From assembly GCF_963678635.1 (NCBI RefSeq), contig NC_087064.1, forward strand, positions 16,175,802 to 16,239,801: a stretch of DNA of 64,000 bases, written 5' to 3'. Of this stretch, positions 22,875 to 34,287 are shown in pieces. The DNA is from Symsagittifera roscoffensis. Lineage: Eukaryota; Xenacoelomorpha; Acoela; Convolutidae. Position 1 is the stretch's first letter, and every line of letters begins with the position of its first letter. The notes under the pieces were generated by a model. It did not search any database. It saw only the letters and a program-made list of their open reading frames with translations, and was not told where the DNA came from. Position numbers and translations under genes: made by a program.

Positions 22875-24683
22875 GTCGTCGGGGAAAAAACCGTGGGGGA
22901 AGATGTCGTGTATCATGTCTGAATTTTTTAGTAATTTTGCTAGTATGCGAATGATGTTTTTAGTTTGAAGCAGTGGCCAAAGCAATTGAAGTGCTTTAAT
23001 AGTTTTTAGTTCTTCGGTGCCAACTGCAAACTCATAAGGTGTGTTTTGAATGAGATTATATATTTTGTGATTGATTTAGTATTATGGATGAATTCTAATA
23101 TAGGGATTTCTATAGGTTGGATAAATTCATGATGGATAAGGAAGGGTCTGGATTCTTCAGCATTAAAGGTCTTCGTGATGGGACAAAATATATACATTTG
23201 AGTTATTGGGTCATAATTGCGGAGGATGCCGTGGAGGTGAGTATCTTTGATGCAATATGTGAAATTTAGTTAGAAAATATGGCGAAGTGTACTTCGAGTT
23301 AAGAAACTGAAAACGGTGGTGTGGTTGTCTTGATGGAGTGTGTAGATCAAAATGATTTTGTATGAAGCGATAATATGTATATGTGTGGATTTGTTTAGTG
23401 CGTAACATAAAGTCGTGTGAGCAGTGCAAATCGCGTTCATGTGGTGCAAGGAAGTGGAAGGTTAGTGAAAATAATTGAAATTTTTCTTTAAAACTTTCAT
23501 AAGCTTGCATGTCGGTTACTGCTTCAGAAATGATGTGATCATATTTTCGATCAAATATATTGAGTGTGAATACATATGGTGTTTTGATGAAGAATTTTTC
23601 TGTTAGTTGTGGGTTAGCGAAGCGGTCGTCATCTAAAAATTGATCTTGGTTAGTTCGAATGATATTATGATCGTAATGTTCTATTGTAAATTCGTTAGCT
23701 CGGGGTGCAGTGAATGTTTTTAGTGATTTTTTATATCCTTTATGAGTAAATTGTCTATGTGTTAGTGGTGTGGTGAGTCGATATAGCATATCTTTATTCC
23801 TTTCTATATCGTTATGAGTATTAGATAACGGTAGGCAAAGGGGATTAGTAAAATGATAATATGTTGTCCAATGAAGTGTAGGCATTAAAACATGTTCATC
23901 TACAAAACTACGTGTGTCGTTAGTGTCGTGAGGGGTGTTTAAAGTATATTGTGGAAATGAAGGTAGGGTGATTGCTAGGAAATCTTTCGTGTTGGTGTGG
24001 TGTGGGTGATCAATATATTCGCAGGCTGTTCCTGGTTTGGTCGGGAATGGATGGTTTGGGAATTTTCTTTTAAAAGTGCGATAAGCTCGGTTAGTGCTAT
24101 TTGATGATTCGGTGGATGTGGATGATTGTGCTAATGATGCAGTATAAGCTGAAGAGGGTGTAGGAGTAGGTGGGTTTGAGGATTCTATTGTGGAGGAAAT
24201 CTGATTTATAGTGAGGGTGTTAGGGTATAATAGTTGTTGTTGTAGGGTGATAAAATTATCGAGTTCTTGGGAGATTTGGGGAATATCTGGAGAATTGGAT
24301 GATCGGTCTGAATGAAATGAAGAGTAGGTTGGGGTTACTTGTGAAGCATAAGAGGGGGTAGAAATGGACGGGAGTGGGTTACTTGGTGAGATTGGTTGAA
24401 AAGGGGGTTTTGAAAAAACTGAGGAGTTGGTTTGAAAATTATTGGATGGAGATGGTTCGGAGTCTGCAAATTCATCAGGGGTTTCTATACTAGGGTTATT
24501 GAGCTGTGAAATGGAGTAGAAAACTGAAATATCTGAATTAGTGTCTGAATTCATGCTTGATGTTATATTACTAGTTGGGAAATCGGGTGGCGGGAAAGCA
24601 AAAAGTGGGATTATTGTAATTGGAGTGTTGAGGTTGGTTGGATGGGAATTTGAGCGGTGTAGGGATCCAAGTTGTCGGCTCAT
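22875..24683 (-). pseudogene. ORF C, unknown protein downstream of env, copy 2
   Basis: ATG at 24683 overlaps the env stop (ATGA). The frame is open for 490 codons to 23211 and then continues, after a frame break near 23280, to the TAA at about 22875, giving an expected length near 600 residues. Residues 1-200 are Ser/Pro/Thr/Asn-rich and low in complexity. Around residue 205 a basic patch (YRTFKRKFPNHPFPTKPGT) begins the more ordered part, rich in His, Tyr, Phe and Asn. No signal peptide and no transmembrane segment. I recognise no domain. The conserved overlap with env argues it is a true gene of the family; possible roles (tegument-like, matrix-like or RNA-binding) are guesses. Confidence 0.65.
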
Positions 24684-27298
24684 CGTGGGCTAAAAAAATT
24701 ATTATTTTGAGACTGAAAAGCGGTGGTATGGGGTTGTTCGATAATTTGTTCATATGTATTGTCATCTTGTGAATGATGTGTCATTATATGTTGTATGGGA
24801 CTTTGCGATATGTTTGGTCTAAAATTTGGATTATGTGTTATTGCTAGGTTTCGGAAATTTCGTGGGACTAAAGATAATGGATGGTTATGTGGTAGGGGTG
24901 GCAACTGTGGTGCTGTATGCGTTACTTCTATATTATTATGTTCTTCGTCGTACGTGTTCTGTCTTGTCGCTATTTTTGTGTTATATTCTTTTATTTGTGC
25001 GTCTAGAAGAATTTTGTTTATTGATGATGAAAAAATTCCAAAAAATCCTGCAAATAGTATGCGTGCTACACTTGCTTGTCTATTTACTTGTGTGTGTATA
25101 GCGCATGTATTATAGATTCCTTTTAAAAGTGAAAAAAGAAATCCTAAAAAGTTAAACATTGCGTATAAGATAGTTAATTTTTCTAAGATGTAATAGGGCC
25201 ATCCTAGAAAATCGAGAATTTCATTTTTTAATGTAACAAAGCTAAAAAATATTTATAGGTGAAATATCTTGTGGTCTGTATTTTTCACCGTTTAGATATA
25301 TATAGTCTTTAATGTCTTTAAAAGATCCGCTATAATCTTGTGTATAAACATCTGCAAATCCTGCGGTTTCGGCAAGTTTGCGTAAGTTTTAGTCAATTGA
25401 TTGTCTTTGTATAGTGTCCATTTGTGTTAATAATTCCTGGAATTGTTGTGTTGTAATGTGATGTTGGATATCGGATTTTGAATATATTCCAATTGATTGT
25501 AAATCGATATTTGGGTTTCGAGCAATAGCTCTAATGCTTTCGGGTGAATATTTTGAGTGATTGCATTAATGTGGGGTATGGGGTAAGAAGATAATATTTA
25601 TCTTCATCTGGGTTCAATTGTACTACATTGTGGCTATTTTCTGATCCACATGGAACTGCGGTATCCCAAAAATATGTTCGTCTTGAAAGTGTGTCAACAA
25701 AATGTACTTTACTTTTGTAAAAGATAGGGCTTCTTTTATAGCATCTTTTATCTTCAAAAACATATAGTGGTGATACTTTTTTGGTACAAGTATAAAACCA
25801 TAAAATGTTTCCTTCGTAGTCTAAAAACTTTGATCTATTTCCTGATAGTAAATATCCTGCGTAGGGTATTTTTAATACTGCTAGTGCAAGTGATTGTAGG
25901 ATTTGTGTCCGTTCTAATTCGCATAGTTGGTGAAGTGTTTCTAATTCAGAGAGTGACATTTCCTGAAAACTTCGGCTAATTGTGTAGTCTAATTTCATAT
26001 CTAAGTGGATATCATAGTGGATATTACCAAAATAAGAATTATTCATTAGTGATAGTTCTTGTAAACGTGTGCTTCTAGTGTCATGTGGCTTTAGATGTCC
26101 ACCAGGTTGACCATTACTTTTTTGAAAGTCAACTGGTATATATGATGTTCCTTCGTTTAGAGGATGACCTGTGGCATAAGGGTCAATTTTTATTTTTCCA
26201 GTGGTCATGTCGAAACCTTTTTCGTATTCAACTAATATTTCAGAATATTGTGTTTTGTGAAGTGGATTTCTGTATTTGCATGCGATTTCTGTTTCTTGAT
26301 ATATTTGAAAACGTGTTAATTTATTTTCTATAATATGGATGCTTCGAAAATCAGTACTTTGTTTTCGTGATGGATTTACTTGTTCATATGGAATTGATTG
26401 CATAAAATATTTTTCGTGAAATTTTATCATTCGAGCGTGTATTTTTGCTACTTGAAATGTTGTACATGTATCTTCGGGAAACCAAACAATTGTTGCTTGT
26501 GTTCGTGTTGTAGGGTCACAATAACCTTGATCATTTTTACAAGGTAGTCTAATTCCTTGATAGATCATTGTGTTATCAGATAGATCTCGTGTGAGCTGTA
26601 TTTTTTCGAGTTGTATTTTCCAATCGAAAAACATTATTTCTTGATATCCTCTATTTTTTGTGTCTGCTTTGCAGTTTGATGGGTTATTTATACCAATGTG
26701 TGGTATCCAGTGCTTATCGTGTATGTCATAAGTTAATCTTCCGTGTGCGCTGTTGAATGGGTATTTTTCATCTAGTTTTATATGTCCTTGATATCTTTCA
26801 AGTTCTGCTTGATGTACAGAATCAACAAAGACTTGAAAAAATACTTTTTTTCCTGTCAGTGTTTTTATTTCTTGTGATGTTTAGTCTAAGTAGTTCGTTT
26901 TTACAATCATCGGGCTTTAGATGTAGAAGTCGTTCTATATTACTTTGGTAGAATGATTCGTGGTCAAGTCGGTTTTTATTTCCGTTTGAGACTTGTGAAC
27001 AATGTACTTTCTTTTCGGAAAATGTTGCTGTAAATTTATATGCTATGACTGTTGTTGATCGGGCTTTTGAATATAGTGTCGCTATTACATTTGTAGTTTC
27101 TATCGCTTGTGGTTCCGTTTCGCATTGTTATACTTGATTTATTGCATATTTGTGTAGTGTTTTTTGTTCATTTTCTTCACAATCGTAATGTGTTACTAAT
27201 AAGTCTTGGGGTCCTGTGCGGGGAGAAGGATTTATGTTCTGATCGGAGATTATTAGAAAAAGGAGTTGGAGAAAAATCAATGTTTTTAGAATATACAT
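24680..27298 (-). pseudogene. Env-like membrane glycoprotein, copy 2 (multiple breaks)
   Basis: Starts at ATG 27298-27296 with a hydrophobic signal peptide, 13 nt inside ORF A. An in-frame TAA lies near 27130, where copy 1 has Ser. The same +1 frame offset as in copy 1 occurs near 26870. A long open segment runs 26634-25531; a frameshift near 25540 and further damage follow. The C-terminal segment 25159-24680 carries a hydrophobic stretch (MFNFLGFLFSLLKGIY) and a second one near 25060, then a proline-rich cytoplasmic-type tail. N-glycosylation sequons and paired Cys are conserved with copy 1. Probably about 870 residues when whole. Resemblance to chuvirus-type glycoproteins is inferred from the pattern GN-R ... 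CY-R-PIFY ... FVD ... TYFWD. Confidence 0.7.
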
Positions 27299-28464
27299 AT
27301 GTATGATAATCCTGAGTACGGGTTATAAAGTGTTATGTAACCAATTGTCTTTTTGGTATATCTGTCGTATTTATATATTACTTCAGTTGTTATAAATGGT
27401 GGTGGTAGCGGTTGAGCTGTTATATTTGGTGGGTTTAATGGGTAAGAATGTTGAGCAATGTTGTTTAGTTTAACCGTGAATTCCAATTTTAATTGTAGAC
27501 TAATTTGTTGGAGTATTTGGATGTTATGGTCACGAATGTCTTCGTGGATATCTTGTCTATATTGTAATCTATTAAGTGCCCAGTTGTGGAATCGGTTACT
27601 TTCTGGGTGTTGTCCAAATAATGATGGGGGTGCTGTGAATGTGTTCCAGTCTAATCTTAAAGGGATATTTGTTGATGATTGTTCTCGATATCTAGCGTCG
27701 AAGTTATTTGGGAAATTTAAAGGGAAAGGCGTCGGTGAAATCTGGCTTATTGATGGTGTTGATGGTAGTGATAATGTTTCTGGTAGTGATGATGATGTTG
27801 TTGTATCTGTAGAAATATCTATTGGATCATTTATTAAATTTGGTTCACCTTGTGTGAATGATTGTGTTGTCCAATATGGTAGTCGTGATGTTTGGTGTGG
27901 GGGGTTAAAGGGATTTTCACGTATTTGTTCAGATGTTGGTGTTGAACCTGAGTAATCTGAGGGTAGACTTGAGGTGCTACGTTGTGAAAGAAGTGTAGGG
28001 GTTTCCGGTAATATGCTGATTGGGTTTTCCGGAGTACTTGGTGATGGGGATTGGGGTATATCAAAATGAACTCGGGGGGTTTGAAAATTTCTATTTCGTC
28101 GTGGATGTATAATTTGTCTATTTATTTCAACTGTATTTTGGTTTTGACTAATATTTCTTATTCTACTTAATTCTTGTGGTAGTGTTGGGTACAAGTTATA
28201 TGTTGGTTCACTTAGAGGTGCCTGTCGCTGAACTGGTTCTAGTGGTTCAGATAGGCAAGCGTGTCGTTCTTCAAAAGTATATTGGTTATCTTGGAAAGAA
28301 ATTCGTGCAGATGTTTGGGGGTTTTGGGTAGTTGTAGGTGGTGTCGGGTTTTCTTGGGATGTTGTCGGTGAAGACTGACTGTGTGATTGTTGGTTAGCAA
28401 TTTTTGAGGGTTTTTTGATTGATTTCTTTTTAGAGAAAAAATTTATGTTTTTTGTAGTATTCTT
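27286..28464 (-). CDS. ORF A, Ser/Pro-rich protein upstream of env
   Basis: The frame is open for 392 codons between an upstream TAG (28467-28465) and the TAA at 27286, with no ATG in the first third. The opening coincides with an acceptor-like TTTTAATTCTTTTTCTAG ending at 28465, so the product is probably made from a spliced RNA. The N-terminal part is basic, then Ser/Pro/Thr-rich. Residues near the C-terminus form a hydrophilic segment with Gln/Asn/Leu (HNIQILQQISLQLKLEF) and a Tyr/Lys-rich tail. No signal peptide. Function unknown. Largely intact, unlike its neighbours. Confidence 0.6.
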   Translation of the reverse strand, partial: KNTTKNINFFSKKKSIKKPSKIANQQSHSQSSPTTSQENPTPPTTTQNPQTSARISFQDNQYTFEERHACLSEPLEPVQRQAPLSEPTYNLYPTLPQELSRIRNISQNQNTVEINRQIIHPRRNRNFQTPRVHFDIPQSPSPSTPENPISILPETPTLLSQRSTSSLPSDYSGSTPTSEQIRENPFNPPHQTSRLPYWTTQSFTQGEPNLINDPIDISTDTTTSSSLPETLSLPSTPSISQISPTPFPLNFPNNFDARYREQSSTNIPLRLDWNTFTAPPSLFGQHPESNRFHNWALNRLQYRQDIHEDIRDHNIQILQQISLQLKLEFTVKLNNIAQHSYPLNPPNITAQPLPPPFITTEVIYKYDRYTKKTIGYITLYNPYSGLSYICIF

Positions 28465-28618
28465 CTAGAAAAAGAATTAAAAGGATTGTTGCTAAGGCGA
28501 ATGTTATGATTGCTTTCTTTATACAATTGCATATTGTCAATATGAGGGATGATAAAAATGTTATAAAAATTACAAATAGTAAAAAAATATCTGTTCTACT
28601 AAAAATGGTTCGTATCAA
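28430..28618 (-). CDS. Short hydrophobic ORF upstream of ORF A
   Basis: 62 codons with two hydrophobic stretches (IFLLFVIFITFLSSLILTI and AIITFALATILLILFL) and a basic end. It has no ATG. It overlaps the start of the ORF A frame. It could be an exon part or the remnant of a small membrane protein gene; it could also be chance in T-rich DNA. Confidence 0.3.
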   Translation of the reverse strand: MIRTIFSRTDIFLLFVIFITFLSSLILTICNCIKKAIITFALATILLILFLEEYYKKHKFFL

Positions 28619-29442
28619 ATAAATAAATTTTGGGTTTTCGTACCTGTGAATATGGTCAATGGCTTGGGAAAGTTGGAGATATATTTCAAATAGGGAGTAG
28701 AAAATTTAAAAAATATTGCAAAAAATGATTAAGATTATTACAAAAGCTTCAAAACTATCAAAGAGAAATATGAATAAGAGTTTAAATATTGTTAAAACGT
28801 TTATAAAAATGTTGAAAATTTTGTTGACTGATCGAGAGAAGAGCATTCAAGAAATGGCTTCTTGATCGAATATTTTTTGTTGTTTGGGGCAATTTTCAAG
28901 TGTGGTCGAATTATTTATTGGTTTTTTGACAAGTGGGTTGAGTTTAGTGAAAAATTGTTGGGGGCAAATTTTATGGTGTTCGGGAGGTCTTCTTTTACTT
29001 TATTTTTATTTGTCAGGTGATCTGGGGTATTTTTGAGATTTTTGTAATTTAGGCTTAATTAATATGGTCGTACTTTTACTTTAGGCTAATTTAACATTTT
29101 TGTTTGAGGGGTTTTTGAGGTCTGAGTTGGGAAAATATTGTTGATCTTTGCGTTATTAGATAAGGGAGGGTTATGATATTATGGTGGTATTTATTTTAGT
29201 TGTCAAGTTTGAGTGGTTTGCTTATTTTTGACCTGGAGGTTGTAAAGTTATAGTTATAGATATGCCTGGAGTTTAATATCTTTCGTCTAATTGGTTTGTG
29301 TTAGAGTTATAGAAGGTGACGGATTGAATGAATCCTATTGGTTAATTTTGAACTAGAATCGCTGCGTGTTTGTCAGCATGTTATTTAGAAAAATGAAAGT
29401 TTATATTGTTTCAGAGGTGTAAATAGTATTAAAATTTTAAAA
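28619..29442 (-). other. Gap between pol and ORF A of copy 2
   Basis: About 0.8 kb without supported ORFs, AT-rich. In retroelements with env, splice acceptors for the env message lie in this interval; CATATTCACAG near 28650 on the minus strand is one candidate. Confidence 0.35.
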
Positions 29443-31199
29443 TTAAAGCTGTTTTTGAAATTCAACTTTCTTTAATATTTTAGATTGTGGGATGAATGTT
29501 TTGTAGTTTTTACGTGGTTGATTTGTAAGTCGTGATGACTCTCTGTGTTCTGATTTCTCGACTTGTTCTTGGGGTATAATTTTTTTTACCATTCTTCTAT
29601 TTTTTCTTTCTTTTTGAGGTATATTTTGATCTAGCTTTTTTGTATTATTTTTGATTGTAGTTGATTTTTTATTTTGTTTTTCAAGGTGAATGTCATTTTG
29701 TGTATTTATTTCATTTTCCGTATGTGGGTGATTTTGAATAAATTTTAAACCTGTGAAAGAATATAATTGAGTTAGTTCGCGTAGTGCGTATTCTTTCGGG
29801 TAGTAAGGCAAGAGATTGTTTCTATGTTGAACAATTTCTTTTTGGTCTGAGTCGGTGATTTTATATGTTACGTCAGTGGGTTTGGCAGTTATTTGGTATG
29901 GTCCTTTACGAAGGGGTTGTAATTTTTTAGAAATTCCTTTTTGTGTATTAAAATTTGGTATTAAGAAAAATGTTCCAATTTTTAATTCGGAGGCTGGTGT
30001 AAAGCGTGAATTTATTTGTTCGTTAATGTTTTGTCTTTGTAACAATTTTTTTATTACTTTTTGGTAAATTTCGTTGTGTTTTTTATCTCTATTTAAAATC
30101 CATTCGGTGTGTGTAACGGAGGCTAATTTAAGGATTTGTGGGTGATGAAAATGATCTTCATCATGTGTGTAAAGGTAGGTTATAACAAATTGAGTCTTTA
30201 TTCGGTTGACAATGACCTTGTGCATTTTTATGAGAGTTTGCTGTAAACATAATTGGTTTACGTGGCTTTTGATCAAAAACCATTTCATATGGTGACATTC
30301 CTAGAGTTGTCGTAATTTGTGAATTATATGATAAGGGAAATAATTTTACATCTGCTGACCACTCGGTGTATCTTGTATCATTTCCATTTATGATACATCT
30401 AAGATATTCTTGTAGTGAACGGTTCATACCTTTGACTAAACCGTTTGTCCAAGGTGCATGAGATGTACGCGGTTTGTGCCTAATGTTATATAAATGACAT
30501 AGTGTGATGATTTCATTATTTATGAATTCTGTACCGTTGTCTGTAACTAAAATTTCGGGTAATCCGAATTTGGCTATCCAGTGTTTATAAAGTGTTGTGT
30601 AAGCGTAATAAGCGTTACAATGTGGTACTGGGTTAAGTGCTACATAATGTGTAAATGCGTCATGAGTTTCCTTCAGATGATGGTGAAATTGGTCCTTTTG
30701 TATCGAATGAAATACGATGGTTAAATTATAAACTTTGTCCTTTAAAATCCTGTTTTTGTGCTATTTGTTTTTGATTTGGATAAGGTTTATTTAGTTGACA
30801 TACTATACAATCATTGCATAGTACTTTTATCCAAATTGGTGCATTTGGGAAATAAAAATTTTGTATGAAATTTGAATATGTTTTCTCTGATCCAGAGTGT
30901 CCTTCAATGTTTTGTGTATGTGAAATGTTAAAAGCTATTAGAATCATACTTAAAGGGAGGCAAGGAACTGTAGAATCATTTAATTGATATTCTAGAAGGT
31001 CTGTGTTTTCATTAATTGTTGTATTATTAAATTTTCGGAAATATCGGAGAAGTGTTTTATTTCCTAAAATTGTTGTATCTGCTTTTACGGGCTTAGTTTT
31101 GTATTTGTGCCATGATTTTAGTTGTCTAATTACTAGGTCAAGATTTTGATACTGTATTAATTGTAATTTTATCTGTTGGGGGGAGAAAAATGTTTCCAA
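29443..31199 (-). pseudogene. Integrase of copy 2 (catalytic Glu replaced)
   Basis: Inserts the cDNA into host DNA. The HHCC zinc domain is visible (HTQNIEGHSGSEKT ... CNDCIVCQ, about 30830-30930). The core has TDNGTEF at 30530-30544. The third acidic residue should follow after 35 residues; the motif reads NGLVKGMN there, with Lys (codon at 30431-30433) in place of Glu. The C-terminal part (LRKGPYQITAKPTDVTYKI, near 29880-29930) is the usual SH3-like DNA-binding fold. A Lys/Glu-rich tail with no chromodomain ends at 29443. The reading is split over ORFs 30726-31199, 30161-30427 and 29443-30288 by frameshifts. Confidence 0.88.
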
Positions 31200-31662
31200 T
31201 TTCTAATTTAGATAAAGGAATTGTGTCAAGTGGGTCATGGAGGTCAAAAACTTGATTTATTGTGTATTTTGAATCATTTGTTTGTGGTCCTGATAAATTT
31301 ATTTTATCAGTCAAATTTTCTTTTTCAATTAACGGAAAAAGGTCTTTTTTATGCGAGTGGTGTTTGCTTCGTTTTTGTTGGGTGTTATTTTTTATCCATT
31401 GGGAGTATGGAATTGGTTTGAAAGTTGATGTTCCAAGTAAATCAACTTCGTAGTGGTTATTTTGGCAATCTAAGTAAAGCGGGAAGTGTTGTAAGTTATT
31501 CATCTGTGATTGTTCAATGTCAGTTTTTACTGCATATTTGCATTCTAGTCGGGGTGATGTTTCGTTTTCTGCCAGGTAAAATTTTATATTTTTGGGTATT
31601 TCAACTGTAGTTTTTCGTGTAAGTAATTCAGGTGGTGTATTTCGACTTATCTGGTAATGCAA
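31138..31662 (-). CDS. Linker between RNase H and integrase of copy 2
   Basis: About 170 codons between the RNase H end and the HHCC domain, rich in Lys, Asn, Thr and His, including a basic run (QQKRSKHHSHKKD). No domain recognised. Gypsy elements usually have a shorter linker. It may be a tether or a further processed peptide. Confidence 0.5.
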   Translation of the reverse strand: MHYQISRNTPPELLTRKTTVEIPKNIKFYLAENETSPRLECKYAVKTDIEQSQMNNLQHFPLYLDCQNNHYEVDLLGTSTFKPIPYSQWIKNNTQQKRSKHHSHKKDLFPLIEKENLTDKINLSGPQTNDSKYTINQVFDLHDPLDTIPLSKLEIGNIFLPPTDKITINTVSKS

Positions 31663-32190
31663 GATTCTTTCCTGCTGTCCAGACTATATGTAAGTTTGGA
31701 AACTTCATTAGAATTAATTGAAATCTATAAACTCGGTGATTTGGATTTGACTTCTGTGTAAAGAGAAAAATGATTGGTTTATGATCTGTGAATAGAACTG
31801 TTGGATGTTTTGATCCAAGTATCAGAAATTCATATTCTGTAAGTGAATAAATTATAGCTGTACATTCTCTCATTAGAGTTGAGAGTCGTAGCTCTGCTTG
31901 AGTGAATAATCGGGAATTTGCTGATATAGGGTTCATTTTAATTGTACCATTGTGTGATTGTAGTAATGCTGAGCCGATGCAAAATTTGAAGCATCGCACA
32001 TTGCATAGAATGGTTGATTTGGATCTGGAATTGTGTTTGAAATTTGTTCAGTTAAAAGCTTTTTAATTTCTTCAAATCGTGTTTGATGTTCAGTATTCCA
32101 TTCAAAATTATTTTGTTGTCTGAGGATATTATAGAATGGTCTTAAATATAATTGCATTTTATAAACGTATTTGCTTAAGAAATTTAACAT
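31628..32190 (-). pseudogene. RNase H domain of copy 2 (frameshifted)
   Basis: Degrades the RNA strand of the RNA-DNA hybrid. The first motif (CDASNFA) ends ORF 31933-32190; after a frameshift the domain continues in 31628-31999 with the Glu motif (LMRECTAIIYSL) and the TDHKP motif. A frameshift near 31990 separates them. The order RT-RNase H-integrase is that of Ty3/gypsy. Confidence 0.88.
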
Positions 32191-33074
32191 TCCAAGGAAT
32201 TCTCGGATTTTTTTTTGTTTGTTGGTGGTTGAAGTTTTTGAATAGCATCAATGCGTGATTTTAATGGAGTGATTGTCTTTTTTTCTATATTGTGTCCTAA
32301 AAATTTAACTCGTGTTAAAAAGAAGTGTGATTTATCGGGGGCGGCCTTCAGATTTTCGTTCTGAAGTATTTTATGATAGTGTTCCAAAACTGTAAACATT
32401 TCTTCTTTTGTCTGTGATTGCATAAAAACATCGTCTAAATAGGTGATTGCGTTTTTCTTAAGTATTAACGGTCTAAAAATTTTGCTCATAAAAGCTGAAA
32501 ATGCTGCTGGTCCTATGGATATTCCATAGAATAGGCGGTTGAATTCATATTGTTGATTTCCAATAACAAATTGTGTTAAACGTCGTGATTGTTCATCTAA
32601 TGGCATTTGATTGTATGCACTATTCATATCTGCGGTTGTAAAGTATTTTCCGTTTATTTTTGTTAAAATAACTTGTATTGGTTCAATAGGCCAATTGCAT
32701 TTTGATTCGTCTATTAGTGAATTGAGATATCTAGCGTCTAAAACTAATTTTAATGATTCTCATTTTGCTAGGATGATAACAGGGTTAATGAATGTGTTAC
32801 ATTTTGGTTGATCTTCTTTGTTTACCGGTGAGATAATTTTGTATTGTTCTAAAATATCGAGTAATCTATTTACTTTGTCTTGTAAATGAATTGGTACTTT
32901 ACTTGCTCTTTGTTTTTTGAAAATTGCGTCAGGTTCTAACGGGAGATGTAGTGATGAACTGATTTTTCCAACATCAAGTTTTGATGTTGCATAGACTGAT
33001 GAATATTTTATTAGCTGTTTGGCTAACTTATCAAATTTGTCTTGTGTTATTTGTGAATGTTGGAAGTTAAACAT
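32184..33074 (-). pseudogene. Reverse transcriptase of copy 2 (one stop)
   Basis: Copies the RNA genome. The fingers region starts in ORF 32760-33074 and, after an in-frame stop near 32760, continues in the same region to ORF 32184-32627. The catalytic aspartates are in TADMNSAYNQMPLD and YLDD (32430-32441). The thumb motif FLGHNIEKKTITP follows. All seven RT blocks appear present. Ty3/gypsy type. Confidence 0.92.
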
Positions 33075-33639
33075 TGTTAAAAACTTCTGTTGATCTTCTT
33101 TATAGTTGGTTATGTTGAATGTAGGTTTGAAATATGGGGTTTTTGTGAAATAATCTGTATTTCTTTTTTCATTACTTACTATATTATTTATGGATAGTTC
33201 TTCGATAAGAATTGTGGATTGACAAATATCTAATAATTGGAGTATATTATTTACGCGGTGTGCTTTTTCATGTATGGGTGATATTGTAGCGTTTGTTTCG
33301 CAATATCCTAAAAGTCCTAAGGAAATGTTACTTGGTAAGGTGTATTGTTATATACATGTAACGAAATGATGTCTGAATTCGTATTTTTCAAATATTTTTT
33401 AGATGAAATCGTGATTTTGAAAAACTTATGGATAGGTTTAAATTCAAAGTCTGACATAAAGAGTTGTTGTTTATTTTGACTTTTATCATATTGGTGAACT
33501 TGTTTTATTAAGAAGTTATATATATTTCCTGATAATGGTTTCAGGTGTTTCCGTTATTGGTTATAAATTGGGTAAAATTTTGAAAAGAATGGTGGTTGTT
33601 TATTTAATCTTTGAAAAAATGTTAAAGCTGTATTTTTTA

Positions 33640-34287
33640 TTTTTGTGACCTATCTTTGATTAGTATTTTACTATTCAAGATGTTGATTGTTGGTATATAT
33701 TTCGAGATAAATGGTATGCCAATGATATTGTGTTTAATATCAGTGATATGAAATACTTGTTTAAATGGTTTATTTAGAATTTTATTTTGCTCCATTGTTC
33801 GTGTGGGGAGGAGGAATAATTGAACTTTTCCATAATTTACTAATGTTGATCCTTGTGCTGTTGCTAGTTTACTTGAGGTTGCAAGAGGCGTTAATTTTGG
33901 GTGTAATGTTTTGATTTCATTCCATGTGGGAATGTTAATAATGTTTGATTCTGCTCCTGAATCAATTAAAAAATCAATTTCAAGATCTGGTGGTTGAAAT
34001 TATTTGTTTCTTGGACTTTCTAAGAGAAAGGGTATTGTCCAAATTTTTTCTTTGGGTTGTTCTTTTTGTATATTTTGGTAAATATGATTTGTGTTTAGAC
34101 ATTTTGTTTTTTCATTTTCATTGGGTTTACTTACCGTGGTAATTTCGTTTTTTTCTTGTGCAGTTTGTGTAGTATTGATGGGTTCAATGTAATAATTGTG
34201 AAGGAGTTCCAATTGATTTTCATATATATGTGATGTAAAAGGTTGTTCATATATAATAGGTTCGTAGTCGTTTTCGACTGCTATCAT
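33640..34287 (-). pseudogene. Protease region of copy 2
   Basis: Aspartic protease that cleaves Gag-Pol. The active-site motif LIDSGAESNII is at about 33935-33970 (DSG instead of DTG), followed by a body ending in NIIGIPFISKY, which is the typical flap-to-C-terminal motif. The upstream part (34000-34287) is an acidic Asn/Glu-rich linker, separated from the protease by a stop near 34000. Between 33075 and 33640 the reading frame is heavily broken. Confidence 0.8.

Noticed and set aside
24795-25115. Plus-strand ORF of 106 codons opposite env, also at 2433-2753 in copy 1
   Set aside because: It is the exact opposite strand of the conserved env tail; composition follows from the sense coding and there is no start context or family match.
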